NCBI GenBank assembly: GCA_965603725.1
Contig: CBFDEC010000011.1
Coordinates: 1 to 64,000 of the forward strand
Reading direction: 5' to 3'
Source of the DNA: JAGGSN01 sp965603725
Lineage (GTDB): Bacteria > Zixibacteria > MSB-5A5 > UBA10806 > 4484-95
Length of the DNA: 64,000 bases
The position numbers and the translations under genes were made by a program. The notes beneath the pieces were generated by a model. It was not told the origin of the DNA. It worked only from the letters and a program-made list of their open reading frames with translations, and searched no databases. Shown here piece after piece: positions 43,359 through 52,056 of the stretch; position 1 is the first letter of the stretch, and each line of letters opens with the position of its first letter.

Positions 43359-43391
43359 GTGGATGGTGTATGTCCTCATGCGCCATTAAAA
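43359..43391 (+). repeat. Direct repeat flanking the EamA gene, right copy
   Basis: Second copy of the repeat at 42291; differs at three positions. Confidence 0.6.
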
Positions 43392-43414
43392 GGCTTAAAT
43401 TTATTCACCATGCG

Positions 43415-43452
43415 TCAGGATGGAAAACCGCCTTTGGCGAGTGACATCCTGA
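43415..43452. repeat. Palindromic repeat, TCAGGATG family, copy 3
   Basis: TCAGGATG (43415-43422) and CATCCTGA (43445-43452) enclose an inner CGCC-TTT-GGCG hairpin. Shares its arms with the copies at 24032 and 24079. Confidence 0.7.
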
Positions 43453-43586
43453 AGGATTAAATAGTTGATGTTGCCTGTAGAGGATGTTCACTCCCCCCCA
43501 ATTCTCCGCTTGCTTTTTTATTATGAAATATTTAACTTACCGGCCGGAAAATAATGAATTTTAAAAAATAAAAGGAGATAAGCTAA

Positions 43587-44789
43587 ATGTACGGAAAAAT
43601 CAAAAAGGATCTCGCTAAGGAACTGCAGGCCACCAAAGATGCAGGCCTTTTCAAAGACGAGCGGGTCATTATGACCGAGCAGGGCGCCGAAATCAAGGTC
43701 AAGACCGGTCAAACGGTGCTTAATTTCTGCGCCAATAACTATCTGGGACTGTCATCGCATCCGGATATTATCAAAGCCGCTCATGCCGCCCTTGAGGAGT
43801 GGGGTTACGGCATGAGTTCGGTACGCTTTATCTGCGGCACCCAGGATATTCACAAACAGCTCGAGGCCAAAGTGTCCGAGTTTCTCGGCACCGAGGACAC
43901 TATTTTGTATGCCGCCTGTTTCGATGCCAACGGCGGCGTGTTCGAACCGTTTCTGGATGCCGATTGTGCGGTTATATCCGATGCCTTAAACCATGCCTCG
44001 ATTATCGATGGCGTCAGACTGTGCAAAGCAAAACGGTTCCGCTTTGAGCATGCCAACATGGCCGATCTCGAACGCTGTCTGAAAGAATCGCAGGACGCTA
44101 AGTATCGCCTTGTCTGCACCGACGGCATATTCTCGATGGACGGCAATATCGCCAAGCTGGACAAGATCTGCGATCTCTGCGAGAAATATGACGCGCTGGT
44201 GCTGGTGGACGACTCCCACTCGACCGGCTTCATGGGCAAACACGGCAAGGGAACCCATGAGTATAAAGGTGTCCTGGGACGGATCGATCTGATTACCACA
44301 ACTTTCGGCAAAGCTCTGGGCGGCGCGTCCGGCGGCTGTACCTCCGGCAGAAAAGAGATGATCGAGTGGTTAAGGCAAAAATCACGGCCTTACCTGTTTT
44401 CCAATACTTTAGCTCCGGTAGTTGCAGGCGCAACCTTAAAAGTGTTCGAGTTATTATCCGAAACAACCGAGCTTCGCGATAAACTCGAAAGAAACCAGCG
44501 CTATTTCCGTGAGAAAATGACCGAAGCCGGCTTCGATATCGTCCCCGGCGACCATGCTATTGTACCGATTATGTTCGGCAAATTCGAAAACGATGCCAAG
44601 CTGGCCCAGGATTTTGCCCGCGACATGCTGGATGAGGGCATCTATGTAATCGGCTTCTCCTTTCCAGTTGTCCCGCGAGGTCAGGCACGTATTCGCGTTC
44701 AGTTGTCCGCTGGCCATGAAACGGAACATATCGACAAAGCTATCGAGGCTTTCGTTAAAATTGGCAAAAAACATAATGTGATTAAATAG
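43587..44789 (+). CDS. kbl: Glycine C-acetyltransferase (2-amino-3-ketobutyrate CoA ligase)
   Basis: A 400-residue alpha-oxoamine synthase. PLP lysine in 'TTFGKALGGASGG', 'NYLGLSSHPDIIKAAHAAL', 'SVRFICGTQDIHKQLE', and 'LVLVDDSHSTGFMGKHGKGT' are diagnostic for Kbl. It splits 2-amino-3-ketobutyrate with CoA to glycine and acetyl-CoA in threonine breakdown. No threonine dehydrogenase (tdh) gene lies beside it. AAGGAG precedes the ATG; codon use is clearly GC-rich, as for a well-expressed gene. Confidence 0.95.
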   Translation: MYGKIKKDLAKELQATKDAGLFKDERVIMTEQGAEIKVKTGQTVLNFCANNYLGLSSHPDIIKAAHAALEEWGYGMSSVRFICGTQDIHKQLEAKVSEFLGTEDTILYAACFDANGGVFEPFLDADCAVISDALNHASIIDGVRLCKAKRFRFEHANMADLERCLKESQDAKYRLVCTDGIFSMDGNIAKLDKICDLCEKYDALVLVDDSHSTGFMGKHGKGTHEYKGVLGRIDLITTTFGKALGGASGGCTSGRKEMIEWLRQKSRPYLFSNTLAPVVAGATLKVFELLSETTELRDKLERNQRYFREKMTEAGFDIVPGDHAIVPIMFGKFENDAKLAQDFARDMLDEGIYVIGFSFPVVPRGQARIRVQLSAGHETEHIDKAIEAFVKIGKKHNVIK

Positions 44790-44814
44790 GCGAATTATTA
44801 ATATCCTAATTTTC

Positions 44815-44840
44815 AGGGCTATCATTGTGATGGCCCTTTA
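44815..44840 (+). terminator. Rho-independent terminator after kbl
   Basis: AGGGCTATCA (44815-44824) and TGATGGCCCT (44828-44837) form a 10-bp stem with one G-U pair, followed by TTTATTTAT. Confidence 0.75.
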
Positions 44841-44936
44841 TTTATCCCTAATTTCGCAATTGAACAATTAGATATAATATGTAAATTGTTGTAGCTCAAC
44901 ATTTACTTCATCCATCCTACAATTCTATAGCGGTAG

Positions 44937-44967
44937 GTCGGGTTCTGACCGGAGGGAAAAACCCGAC
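44937..44967. repeat. Inverted repeat GTCGGGTT/AACCCGAC
   Basis: Perfect 8-bp arms at 44937-44944 and 44960-44967 around a 15-nt loop. Confidence 0.6.
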
Positions 44968-45042
44968 ATTATTGCCATATCCCCGTTGGCGCATGGGGAC
45001 ATACACCAACCACATTTATAGCTTATATCTAAAACATATAAA

Positions 45043-45096
45043 CCGTAGGCGGTCGGTTTATCCGGCCGCAACCCTGTCGGGGGACAAGTCCTACGG
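45043..45096. repeat. Inverted repeat CCGTAGG/CCTACGG
   Basis: Arms at 45043-45049 and 45090-45096 enclose a GC-rich core containing CGGTCGGTTTATCCGGCCG. Confidence 0.55.
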
Positions 45097-45160
45097 ATCT
45101 GTAGAACCCCCAACCTACAACTGCAACTGTCCTGAATTCTTTACAGGAACAATTGATAAT

Positions 45161-45228
45161 AGTAGGACAGGCCGTCAAGGTCTTGTGGATTTTCAACCTG
45201 TCCGGACAGACTGAAAGTCTGTCCTACT
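45161..45228. repeat. Palindromic repeat, TAGGACAG type
   Basis: AGTAGGACAG (45161-45170) and CTGTCCTACT (45219-45228) form perfect 10-bp arms; inner AGACT/AGTCT arms lie next to the right arm. Similar in design to the repeat at 24209. Confidence 0.65.
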
Positions 45229-45515
45229 TACTTTATAGAACGTAAACAATCAAATATTAGCGGGAAGATTTGATCTCTTATTATCCTTAAAAGCCTCTAA
45301 CCTAATAAGAAGTTTGTGAATAATGCGAGCTATAGCTGCAAAATCTGGGCTAAAATGTTTCAAAACGATATGGAATTTGCTTAAAGAATGATAAGAATGC
45401 TGTCGACAAGCTTAACATAAGAGCTTCTAAAGCGAGATTTTGATAGTTTAAAGAGAATTTGTAGAAAAAGCTGTTATCGGCAGGGAGCCGGTAAGCAAAA
45501 AACACAGGGAAGTGT

Positions 45516-46349
45516 ATGATGGCAGTTGCTACCGATCAAACTCGCGCTGACATAAAGATTGTCGATAAAAATATCGACTCAGCTTTACGTCTGGCGTTAA
45601 AAGACCCGCTTGCCAATGCTGATATAATTGCCGACTTAACTCAACTTAAACAGGATTGCTCCATAGCGGTAAAATCAATAGACAATGAAGCGATAGCAAT
45701 CGCCAGTTATTACACGGACCTGCCGTATAACAGCCTTTCTCTCCTTGTTAACTCAGAAGATGATACTCGGCAGTTAATCGATGAATTAACTGGAAAACAT
45801 CCTCAATTAAGGAGGGAACCGGTTTTTGGATTGTATACTAAAACGGTTACTGAAATAATTGAACACTGTTATAAAATCATTCAAAAAACGCCCGAAATCA
45901 AAATGGTCTTAAACAATCCTGACATTCCCGAGAGACTGATTGATAACTCACGCTACAGGTTAGAAAGACTGATTACCCAGGACCTGGTTCAAATATCTCA
46001 TCTTTACAGCCTTGAATCAGCAATGGACTGGACGCCTAAGGCATTAACATATGGACCTTATTACGGAGTATATTCCGGTGATGATCTTGTCAGCATAGCC
46101 GGAGTCCAATTTGCTATAAAATGGGCGGCTGAAATCGCAAATGTCGTTACACACTTCAAACATCGACGTCAGAACCTCGCCTATTGTTGTACCAAGTCGG
46201 TAGCCGATAAGCTTAAAGAATCATGCGATAATATATTTCTATGCGTTCTTGCCGATAATGCGCCGGCTATTAAGCTCTATGAAAAAATGGGTTTTGTCAA
46301 GACTGAAGAATTATACCTGGTACAATACTTCATTAAGGGTAATTTCTAA
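45516..46349 (+). CDS. GNAT-type acetyltransferase
   Basis: A 277-residue protein. The C-terminal ~90 residues are a GNAT/FR47-like domain ('YYGVYSGDDLVSIAGVQ', 'EIANVVTHFKHRRQNLAYCC', 'LADNAPAIKLYEKMGFVKTEELY'), where the acetyl-CoA loop is RxxxLA-like. The N-terminal 150 residues resemble the companion domain of such proteins. Substrate unknown; two ATGs are in tandem at the start. Confidence 0.85.
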   Translation: MMAVATDQTRADIKIVDKNIDSALRLALKDPLANADIIADLTQLKQDCSIAVKSIDNEAIAIASYYTDLPYNSLSLLVNSEDDTRQLIDELTGKHPQLRREPVFGLYTKTVTEIIEHCYKIIQKTPEIKMVLNNPDIPERLIDNSRYRLERLITQDLVQISHLYSLESAMDWTPKALTYGPYYGVYSGDDLVSIAGVQFAIKWAAEIANVVTHFKHRRQNLAYCCTKSVADKLKESCDNIFLCVLADNAPAIKLYEKMGFVKTEELYLVQYFIKGNF

Positions 46350-46372
46350 TATACTGAATTATATATAAATTT

Positions 46373-46405
46373 AAGGAGAGCTCCTGATTACAGAAAGCTC
46401 TCCTT
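46373..46405. terminator. Hairpin between convergent genes (terminator-like)
   Basis: Perfect 10-bp stem AAGGAGAGCT/AGCTCTCCTT (46373-46382, 46396-46405) between the stop codons of the GNAT and TrkA-N genes. No long T run on either side, so termination strength is uncertain. Confidence 0.5.
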
Positions 46406-46424
46406 CCCCTCCAAAACAACACCA

Positions 46425-46823
46425 TCACCCAATAATTTTATCTCTAAAACACGATGCCGCATCAAGGATCGGGCAGATAACCCCCTCTTCAACCTCAGCG
46501 AAAGCCTTCGCCCTCATCGGGTCATGGACAACTTTGACGACCCTTTCACATTTGAAATTTTCTTTGATAAGCTTTGTTGCGGCAATATTAATATTGTCTG
46601 AATTTGTAGCCGCCAGAAAAGCATCATGGTCATTGAAATTTATTTTCTTGAAAATATCTAAATCGGCGCCGGAACCTACTACTTTTTCTCCTTTGAAATC
46701 TTCAGGAAGTTTATCGAATCTGTTTTCGTTAATGTCGATAACAACGATATGATGTTCATCTTTATTAAGTATTTTTACTAAACTTGCCGTTATAGCTGAT
46801 ACTCCCATTATGACGACTCGCAT
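46425..46823 (-). CDS. Stand-alone TrkA-N-like domain protein
   Basis: A 132-residue Rossmann domain of the TrkA/RCK type ('HHIVVIDINENRFDKLP', 'VVGSGADLDIFKKINFNDHDAFLAATNSDNINI', 'VVKVVHDPMRAKAF'). Starts at ATG 46823 behind GGAGG; an upstream start is less likely. The nucleotide-binding GxGxxG is changed to GVSAIT, so NAD binding may be lost. No TrkA-C domain and no K+ channel or transporter gene lies beside it. Confidence 0.85.
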   Translation of the reverse strand: MRVVIMGVSAITASLVKILNKDEHHIVVIDINENRFDKLPEDFKGEKVVGSGADLDIFKKINFNDHDAFLAATNSDNINIAATKLIKENFKCERVVKVVHDPMRAKAFAEVEEGVICPILDAASCFRDKIIG

Positions 46824-47038
46824 AATAATCCTCCAGGACACAAATATTAAAGTTTTACATATATTATCGTCTATTATCGTCCTTCATTATAATAATCAGA
46901 ACAGTAGCCTATAAACCGTTTCAATCCTAAACAGATTATTGATATTTTGTCAATAATATTTTTGATGTAGAGAAAATTCTTCAAACAATTGAAAATAAAC
47001 GGTTTGATTCCTCTTTAATAAAAATTCCCAATAAATAC

Positions 47039-47067
47039 TTGACATTTAGTTACTAATTCTTTAATTA
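47039..47067 (+). promoter_or_regulatory. Promoter of the nuo operon
   Basis: TTGACA (47039-47044), 17-nt spacer, TAATTA (47062-47067), about 55 bp before nuoA. Confidence 0.6.
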
Positions 47068-47123
47068 AAAAAAATATATTGGCTGTTTAGTGAAATAAGT
47101 CACAAATTCAGCAGTGAGGTGCG

Positions 47124-47480
47124 ATGGGATACGGTTACGGTATTATAGCGGTCTTTTTGATAATTGGAATAGTATTCGTACTATTTGCTATTTTTTTCGC
47201 TGGCCTCATACGGCCACAACGTCCTTCAAAAACCAAATTGGACAATTATGAATGCGGTGAGGCTCCCATTGGAGGCGCCTGGATTCAATATAACGCCGGT
47301 TTTTATATTTACGCCCTGATATTTGTCATATTCGATGTTGAAGTTGTTTTTTTGTTTCCCTGGGCGGTTGCGTTTAAACAACTCGGCCTTTTCGCTTTAA
47401 TTGAGATGTTTATATTTCTCTTTATTCTCATTCTTGGCCTGGCATACGCCTGGAAAAAAGGAGCGCTAAAATGGGTATAA
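47124..47480 (+). CDS. nuoA: Complex I subunit A
   Basis: A 118-residue NuoA with three membrane helices and the conserved loop 'KLDNYECGEAPIGGAWIQYNAGFYIYALIFVIFDVEVVFLFPWAV'. Part of the membrane foot of the proton-pumping complex. GAGG precedes the ATG. Its end overlaps nuoB by 10 bp. Confidence 0.95.
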   Translation: MGYGYGIIAVFLIIGIVFVLFAIFFAGLIRPQRPSKTKLDNYECGEAPIGGAWIQYNAGFYIYALIFVIFDVEVVFLFPWAVAFKQLGLFALIEMFIFLFILILGLAYAWKKGALKWV

Positions 47481-47995
47481 TCGAGAAAGTTCCGGCTTAT
47501 ATCGAAAAAATACCAGGCGGCGGAGTTGTTGTCACCTCTATTGAAGCGGTTCTTAACAACTCAAGAGCTCATTCCCAGTGGTACCTGTTATTCGGTCTCG
47601 CCTGTTGTGCTATTGAAATGATGGCTACCGGCGCTTCCCGATATGATTTCGATCGTCTCGGTATGATTTTCCGGGCATCACCGCGTCAGGCTGATTTGAT
47701 GATGGTATGCGGCACTGTAACGCATAAAATGGCCAAACGGGTTAAGATTCTATACGATCAGATGGCCGATCCGAAATATGTGCTGGCCATGGGCGGATGC
47801 GCCTCAAATGGGGGTCCATTCTATTATGACTGCTATTCGGTTTTGAAGGGGATTGATAAGGTTATTCCGGTTGATGTTTACATTCCCGGCTGCCCGCCAC
47901 GGCCCGAATCACTCATGCAGGGCACTCTCAAAATAAGGGAAGTCATCAAAAAACAGAAGATAAAGGATTTCGCCGGCGATAAGCCAATGCAATAA
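47471..47995 (+). CDS. nuoB: Complex I subunit B (N2 cluster)
   Basis: A 174-residue NuoB. Ligands of the terminal [4Fe-4S] cluster N2 are seen: tandem 'ACCAIEMM', 'MGGCASNGG' and 'GCPPRPE'. It passes electrons to quinone at the interface with NuoD. The short C-terminal tail is Lys-rich. Confidence 0.95.
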   Translation: MGIIEKVPAYIEKIPGGGVVVTSIEAVLNNSRAHSQWYLLFGLACCAIEMMATGASRYDFDRLGMIFRASPRQADLMMVCGTVTHKMAKRVKILYDQMADPKYVLAMGGCASNGGPFYYDCYSVLKGIDKVIPVDVYIPGCPPRPESLMQGTLKIREVIKKQKIKDFAGDKPMQ

Positions 47996-47998
47996 TAC

Positions 47999-48484
47999 AT
48001 GACAAAACAAGAGATCGAAAAGCAGCTTCAGCAAGATTTTGGCGATCATATCGAAATCCAGGAAACAGACCAGCCGGAACCCTATATTTATATTACAAAA
48101 GATAAATATATCGAGTTTTGTAAGTACCTGTTTGATAATCCAAATTTAGCATTTAAATTTCTATTTCAATTGGGCGGTTCTCATTTCGAGGACAAATTCG
48201 AGGTGTTTCTGTGTTTGACTTCGCCTGAGCATCATCACGAAATAATTGTAAAAGTGAAACTGCCGGTTGATGAGCCAGAAATCAACTCTGTTACCGGCAT
48301 CTGGAGAGTCGCCGATTTTTTTGAGCTTGAAGCAATGGAGCTATTTGGAATAAAATTCGTGGACCACCCTCAGCCTCGTCACCTTCTTTTAATCGAGGAA
48401 TGGGATTATGGTTATCCAATGAGAAAAGGCTGGACCGGGCCCGATTTTATCCCAATGCCTGATAAATCAAAGAGCGCCGAATGA
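47999..48484 (+). CDS. nuoC: Complex I subunit C
   Basis: A 161-residue NuoC (30-kDa subunit), separate from nuoD. Family motif 'WRVADFFELEAMELFGIKFVDHPQPRHLLLIEEW' is intact. It overlaps nuoD by four bases (ATGA). Confidence 0.94.
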   Translation: MTKQEIEKQLQQDFGDHIEIQETDQPEPYIYITKDKYIEFCKYLFDNPNLAFKFLFQLGGSHFEDKFEVFLCLTSPEHHHEIIVKVKLPVDEPEINSVTGIWRVADFFELEAMELFGIKFVDHPQPRHLLLIEEWDYGYPMRKGWTGPDFIPMPDKSKSAE

Positions 48485-49602
48485 CTGATCTGACTAAAGA
48501 AATGCAGCTTTCCGAAGAGGAATTCATAGTAAATATGGGTCCGCAACACCCGTCTACTCATGGTGTGTTGCGTTTACTGCTTAAGATGAAAGGTGAATTC
48601 ATCGAAGATTTGATCCCCGATGTCGGGTTCCTTCACCGTTCTATCGAAAAAATAGCCGAAAACCGCACTTATGCTCAGTTTATGGCTTTCACCGATAGGA
48701 TCGACTATTGCGCTTCCATGCCCTGCAACCTTGCCTGGGCAACAGCGGTCGAGAAGCTGGCTCAAATCGAAATTCCGGAGAGAGCTCAATATCTGCGGGT
48801 TATCATGACCGAGCTTAACCGTATCGCCTCACATCTTATCTGGCTTGGAACGATGTCGCTTGATTTGGGCGCTTTTACTCCATTTCTGTATGCCTTCCGT
48901 GAACGTGAGCGTATTCTGGATATGTTCGAGATGACCTGCGGCCAGAGGCTTACCTATACTTATATGAGAATCGGCGGCGTTTCAAAGGATGTACCGGCAG
49001 AATTTTATCAAAGATGCAAAGACTTCACCAAGGATTTCCGCAAGAAAGTCGATGATTACGAGGCGATTTTAACATACAACCCTATTTTCTTATCCCGTAC
49101 TAAAGATGTCGCCATTTTAACAATCGAGGATGGCATTAACTATGGAGCCAGCGGTCCTACAATCAGGGCTTCGGGACATGATTTTGACCTGAGAAAAGTC
49201 CATCCGTATTCTTCATATGACAAATTCAATTTTGAAGTTCCCCTTGGGAAAAATGGCGACGTGTGGGACAGGTACATTGTCAGGATACAGGAGATGCGCC
49301 AGTGCTGTGAGATAATCGACCAGGCTGTTGAGGGATTACCTGAGGGTCCAATTAAAGCTAAAGTACCCACGATGTTTAGGCCGAAAGCTGGTGAGGTTTT
49401 TGCCCGGATTGAAGCGCCGCGTGGTGAAATGGGCTATTATATTATTTCTGATGGTACAACCAAACCATACCGGGTTAAAATCCGTACCGGTTCATTTTCT
49501 CATGTTCAGCTGATGAGGCATCTCTGCAAGGGTTGGAAAATTGCCGACTTAGTGGCAATATTTGGTTCACTTGATATAATTTTGCCAGAGGTTGATCGCT
49601 GA
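48481..49602 (+). CDS. nuoD: Complex I subunit D (quinone site)
   Basis: A 373-residue NuoD (49-kDa). Contains 'NMGPQHPSTHGVLRL', 'GFLHRSIEKIAENRTY' and 'ELNRIASHLIWLG', which form the quinone pocket with NuoB. Length is typical. Its stop overlaps the start of nuoH. Confidence 0.95.
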   Translation: MTDLTKEMQLSEEEFIVNMGPQHPSTHGVLRLLLKMKGEFIEDLIPDVGFLHRSIEKIAENRTYAQFMAFTDRIDYCASMPCNLAWATAVEKLAQIEIPERAQYLRVIMTELNRIASHLIWLGTMSLDLGAFTPFLYAFRERERILDMFEMTCGQRLTYTYMRIGGVSKDVPAEFYQRCKDFTKDFRKKVDDYEAILTYNPIFLSRTKDVAILTIEDGINYGASGPTIRASGHDFDLRKVHPYSSYDKFNFEVPLGKNGDVWDRYIVRIQEMRQCCEIIDQAVEGLPEGPIKAKVPTMFRPKAGEVFARIEAPRGEMGYYIISDGTTKPYRVKIRTGSFSHVQLMRHLCKGWKIADLVAIFGSLDIILPEVDR

Positions 49603-50657
49603 TGTTGGAACTTACCGGCCTTCTACAATGGATTTACAATATTGTTGCCGGCATTTCCAGCTCTTTAGGTTTGCCGGATATCATAAGAGATATTGCACTG
49701 ATGGTTTTGATCATTGCTGCGATTCTGGCATTTCTCACGGTAATGGCTTTATTTTTAGTTTGGTGGGAACGGAAGGTATCGGCTCATTTTCAGGACCGTT
49801 TGGGACCGATGGTAGCCGGCTGGCATGGCTGGTATCAGACCATCGCCGACGCTGTTAAACTTCTGCAAAAAGAAGATATCGTGGTAGCCTCTGCCGACAG
49901 GAAAGTACACTTCTGGGCGCCGGTGATTATCTATACAGTCTGCCTTATGGCATATGCTGTAATACCATTCGGCAAGGGTTTAATTGCCGCTGATTTGAAT
50001 ATCGGTTTGCTGTATATATTAGCTATTACCAGTTTTACAGTTATCTCCCTGCTAATGGCTGGCTGGGGTTCGAACAATAAATTTGCACTTCTGGGAGGAA
50101 TGCGTTCCGCCGCTCAAATTGTTTCTTATGAGGTGCCGTTGACACTCTCGGTAATCGGCGTTGTTCTGATGGCGGGAACGCTCTCGATGTACAGCCTGGT
50201 AGAAGCCCAGGGGCCCTATTTCTGGAAATGGTATATCTGGCCGCAACTGCTTGGTTTCGCAATCTATATAAGCGCCGCCACCGCCGAATTGAACAGGACC
50301 CCGTTCGACCTCCCCGAGGCCGAGCAGGAACTGGTTGCTGGTTTTAATATCGAGTATTCCGGAATGAAATTCGCCATGTTTTTCTTAGCCGAATTTCTAA
50401 ACATGTTCACTATCAGCGCAGTGGCGACTACTCTTTTCCTTGGCGGCTGGCAGCCGCCTTTGCCGGGATTGGATTTCATACCATCATATATATGGTTCCT
50501 TGGTAAATCACTATTTTTGGTGTTCGTTATCATGTGGTTTAAGTGGACATATCCGCGACTGCGGGTCGATCATTTGATGGATTTCGCCTGGAAGGTTCTG
50601 CTTCCGCTGGCATTTTTAAACATAATCATCACAGCTCTGGGAGTACATCTGTTTTAG
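49602..50657 (+). CDS. nuoH: Complex I subunit H
   Basis: A 351-residue NuoH with eight or more membrane helices; 'VWWERKVSAHFQDRLGPMVAGWHGWYQTIADAVKLLQKED' and 'AELNRTPFDLPEAEQELVAGFNIEYSGMKFAMFFLAEF' are the conserved quinone-tunnel loops. nuoG, which precedes nuoH in 14-gene operons, is absent here: nuoH begins right at the nuoD stop. Confidence 0.95.
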   Translation: MLELTGLLQWIYNIVAGISSSLGLPDIIRDIALMVLIIAAILAFLTVMALFLVWWERKVSAHFQDRLGPMVAGWHGWYQTIADAVKLLQKEDIVVASADRKVHFWAPVIIYTVCLMAYAVIPFGKGLIAADLNIGLLYILAITSFTVISLLMAGWGSNNKFALLGGMRSAAQIVSYEVPLTLSVIGVVLMAGTLSMYSLVEAQGPYFWKWYIWPQLLGFAIYISAATAELNRTPFDLPEAEQELVAGFNIEYSGMKFAMFFLAEFLNMFTISAVATTLFLGGWQPPLPGLDFIPSYIWFLGKSLFLVFVIMWFKWTYPRLRVDHLMDFAWKVLLPLAFLNIIITALGVHLF

Positions 50658-50659
50658 CC

Positions 50660-51238
50660 ATGGCTTTTGTAACGGAATTTTTCAGTGGTATTTATAATCT
50701 TTGTCTGGGGTTAAAGACCACTCTGAAATACCTGCCGGGACGATCGATCACGATTCAGTATCCTAAAGAACGAATGGAGATGTTCGACCGATTCCGCGGT
50801 GTTGTGGTGCTTTTATCCAACCCCGAGACCGGCAAGCTTAACTGCACCGCCTGCTTGCTTTGTCAGAAAGCTTGCCCCGTTGGCGCAATCACAATCAAGC
50901 AGGCCCAAGATAAAGACCCGATAACTAAAAAACGTTATCCGGAAAAGTTTGAAATCAATAGTCTCATTTGCTGTTATTGCGGCCTATGCGAAGAATCATG
51001 CAGTTTTGATGCGCTCAAGATGGCTCAGAAGTATGAATTCGCCACTACTGACAAGGATAAACTAATCTATGATATGAATAGACTTCAAGAACTTGGCCGA
51101 GATGTGAAATACGTCCCTAAGAAAAAACGGGCTCTTGTAAAACCGCCCGCAAAACCTGAAAAGGAAACTGAATCCGCTCCAGTAAACTCGAATGATGAAA
51201 AACCAGACAAGCCTGCAGACCAGGAGGATAAGCAATGA
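50660..51238 (+). CDS. nuoI: Complex I subunit I (2x[4Fe-4S])
   Basis: A 192-residue NuoI with two ferredoxin motifs: 'CTACLLCQKACP' and 'CCYCGLCEESCS' (Ser replaces the usual Pro after the last Cys). I start it at ATG 50660, two bases after nuoH; longer upstream frames run inside nuoH. The C-terminal ~45 residues are a Lys/Glu/Pro-rich extension beyond the normal fold. Confidence 0.93.
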   Translation: MAFVTEFFSGIYNLCLGLKTTLKYLPGRSITIQYPKERMEMFDRFRGVVVLLSNPETGKLNCTACLLCQKACPVGAITIKQAQDKDPITKKRYPEKFEINSLICCYCGLCEESCSFDALKMAQKYEFATTDKDKLIYDMNRLQELGRDVKYVPKKKRALVKPPAKPEKETESAPVNSNDEKPDKPADQEDKQ

Positions 51239-51735
51239 ACCTCCTGATATTCTATATTCTGGCAATTATGGCCGGTGTATCGGCGCTTATGGTTGTTACC
51301 CTGAAGAATATATTCCATTCGGCGTTGTTTCTTGTGTTGACGCTCTTTTCAATAGCCGGGATTTATATACTGCTCGGCGCGGAGTTTTTAGCCGGCGTTC
51401 AGGTTTTGATTTATGTCGGCGCTATTACTATACTGATGATATTTGCGATTATGCTGACTTATCAGATCAGCAATAAAAATATAAGACAGGTAAACGAGCA
51501 AAAAGGCTACGCAACCATTATCGTCCTGTTGTTTTTTATTCTGTCGCTATGGACAGTTTTAAAAACAGCCTGGCCGGTTAGCGATGGCAGTTTGCCCGAA
51601 CGTAATACATTCGAGCTTGGCAGGCAGTTGCTTTCAACATATGTGATTCCATTCGAGGTCGTTTCCGTTGTGCTTTTAGTAGCGCTTATCGGAGCGATAA
51701 TAATCTCCCGTCGGGACAGTCAGGAGGAAAACTAA
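51235..51735 (+). CDS. nuoJ: Complex I subunit J
   Basis: A 166-residue NuoJ with five membrane helices and 'GAEFLAGVQVLIYVGAITILMIFAIML', the conserved third helix. Overlaps nuoI by four bases and nuoK by one. Confidence 0.94.
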   Translation: MNLLIFYILAIMAGVSALMVVTLKNIFHSALFLVLTLFSIAGIYILLGAEFLAGVQVLIYVGAITILMIFAIMLTYQISNKNIRQVNEQKGYATIIVLLFFILSLWTVLKTAWPVSDGSLPERNTFELGRQLLSTYVIPFEVVSVVLLVALIGAIIISRRDSQEEN

Positions 51736-52049
51736 TGGCCGAACCGACTCTCCTTCATTATCTGGTCTTAGGGGCTGTACTTTTTGCGCTGGGAATTTTC
51801 GGACTGTTGACGCGTCGCAACGCAATCGGTGTCTTAATGGCAATCGAGCTAATGTTCAATGCCGCGGCGATTAATTTTGTAGCGTTCACAAAATTCGTTG
51901 CCCCTGAGGAAATCGCGGGACAGATATTTACAATATTCATTATTACTATCGCCGCCGCTGAGGCCGCAGTAGGGCTGGCGATTGTAATTCTGATTTATCG
52001 AAACTTTAAGGGCATTGAAGTAGACAACATTAACTTCATGAAATGGTAG
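51735..52049 (+). CDS. nuoK: Complex I subunit K
   Basis: A 104-residue NuoK with three helices and the two membrane glutamates in 'IELMFNAAAINFVAF' and 'AAAEAAVGLAIVI'. Homologous to MrpC. Confidence 0.95.
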   Translation: MAEPTLLHYLVLGAVLFALGIFGLLTRRNAIGVLMAIELMFNAAAINFVAFTKFVAPEEIAGQIFTIFIITIAAAEAAVGLAIVILIYRNFKGIEVDNINFMKW

Positions 52050-52056
52050 GCTCAAG

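Larger units (their letters stand above)
44846..45515. other. Gene-free stretch rich in inverted repeats
   Basis: 670 bp without a credible gene. It carries at least three separate inverted repeats (listed at 44937, 45043 and 45161). Confidence 0.6.

Noticed and set aside
43799..44311. Frames on both strands inside kbl
   Set aside because: Overlap the well-supported kbl gene; none has a domain or ribosome site.
50041..50262. Minus-strand frames inside nuoH
   Set aside because: Shadows of the highly conserved nuoH reading frame.
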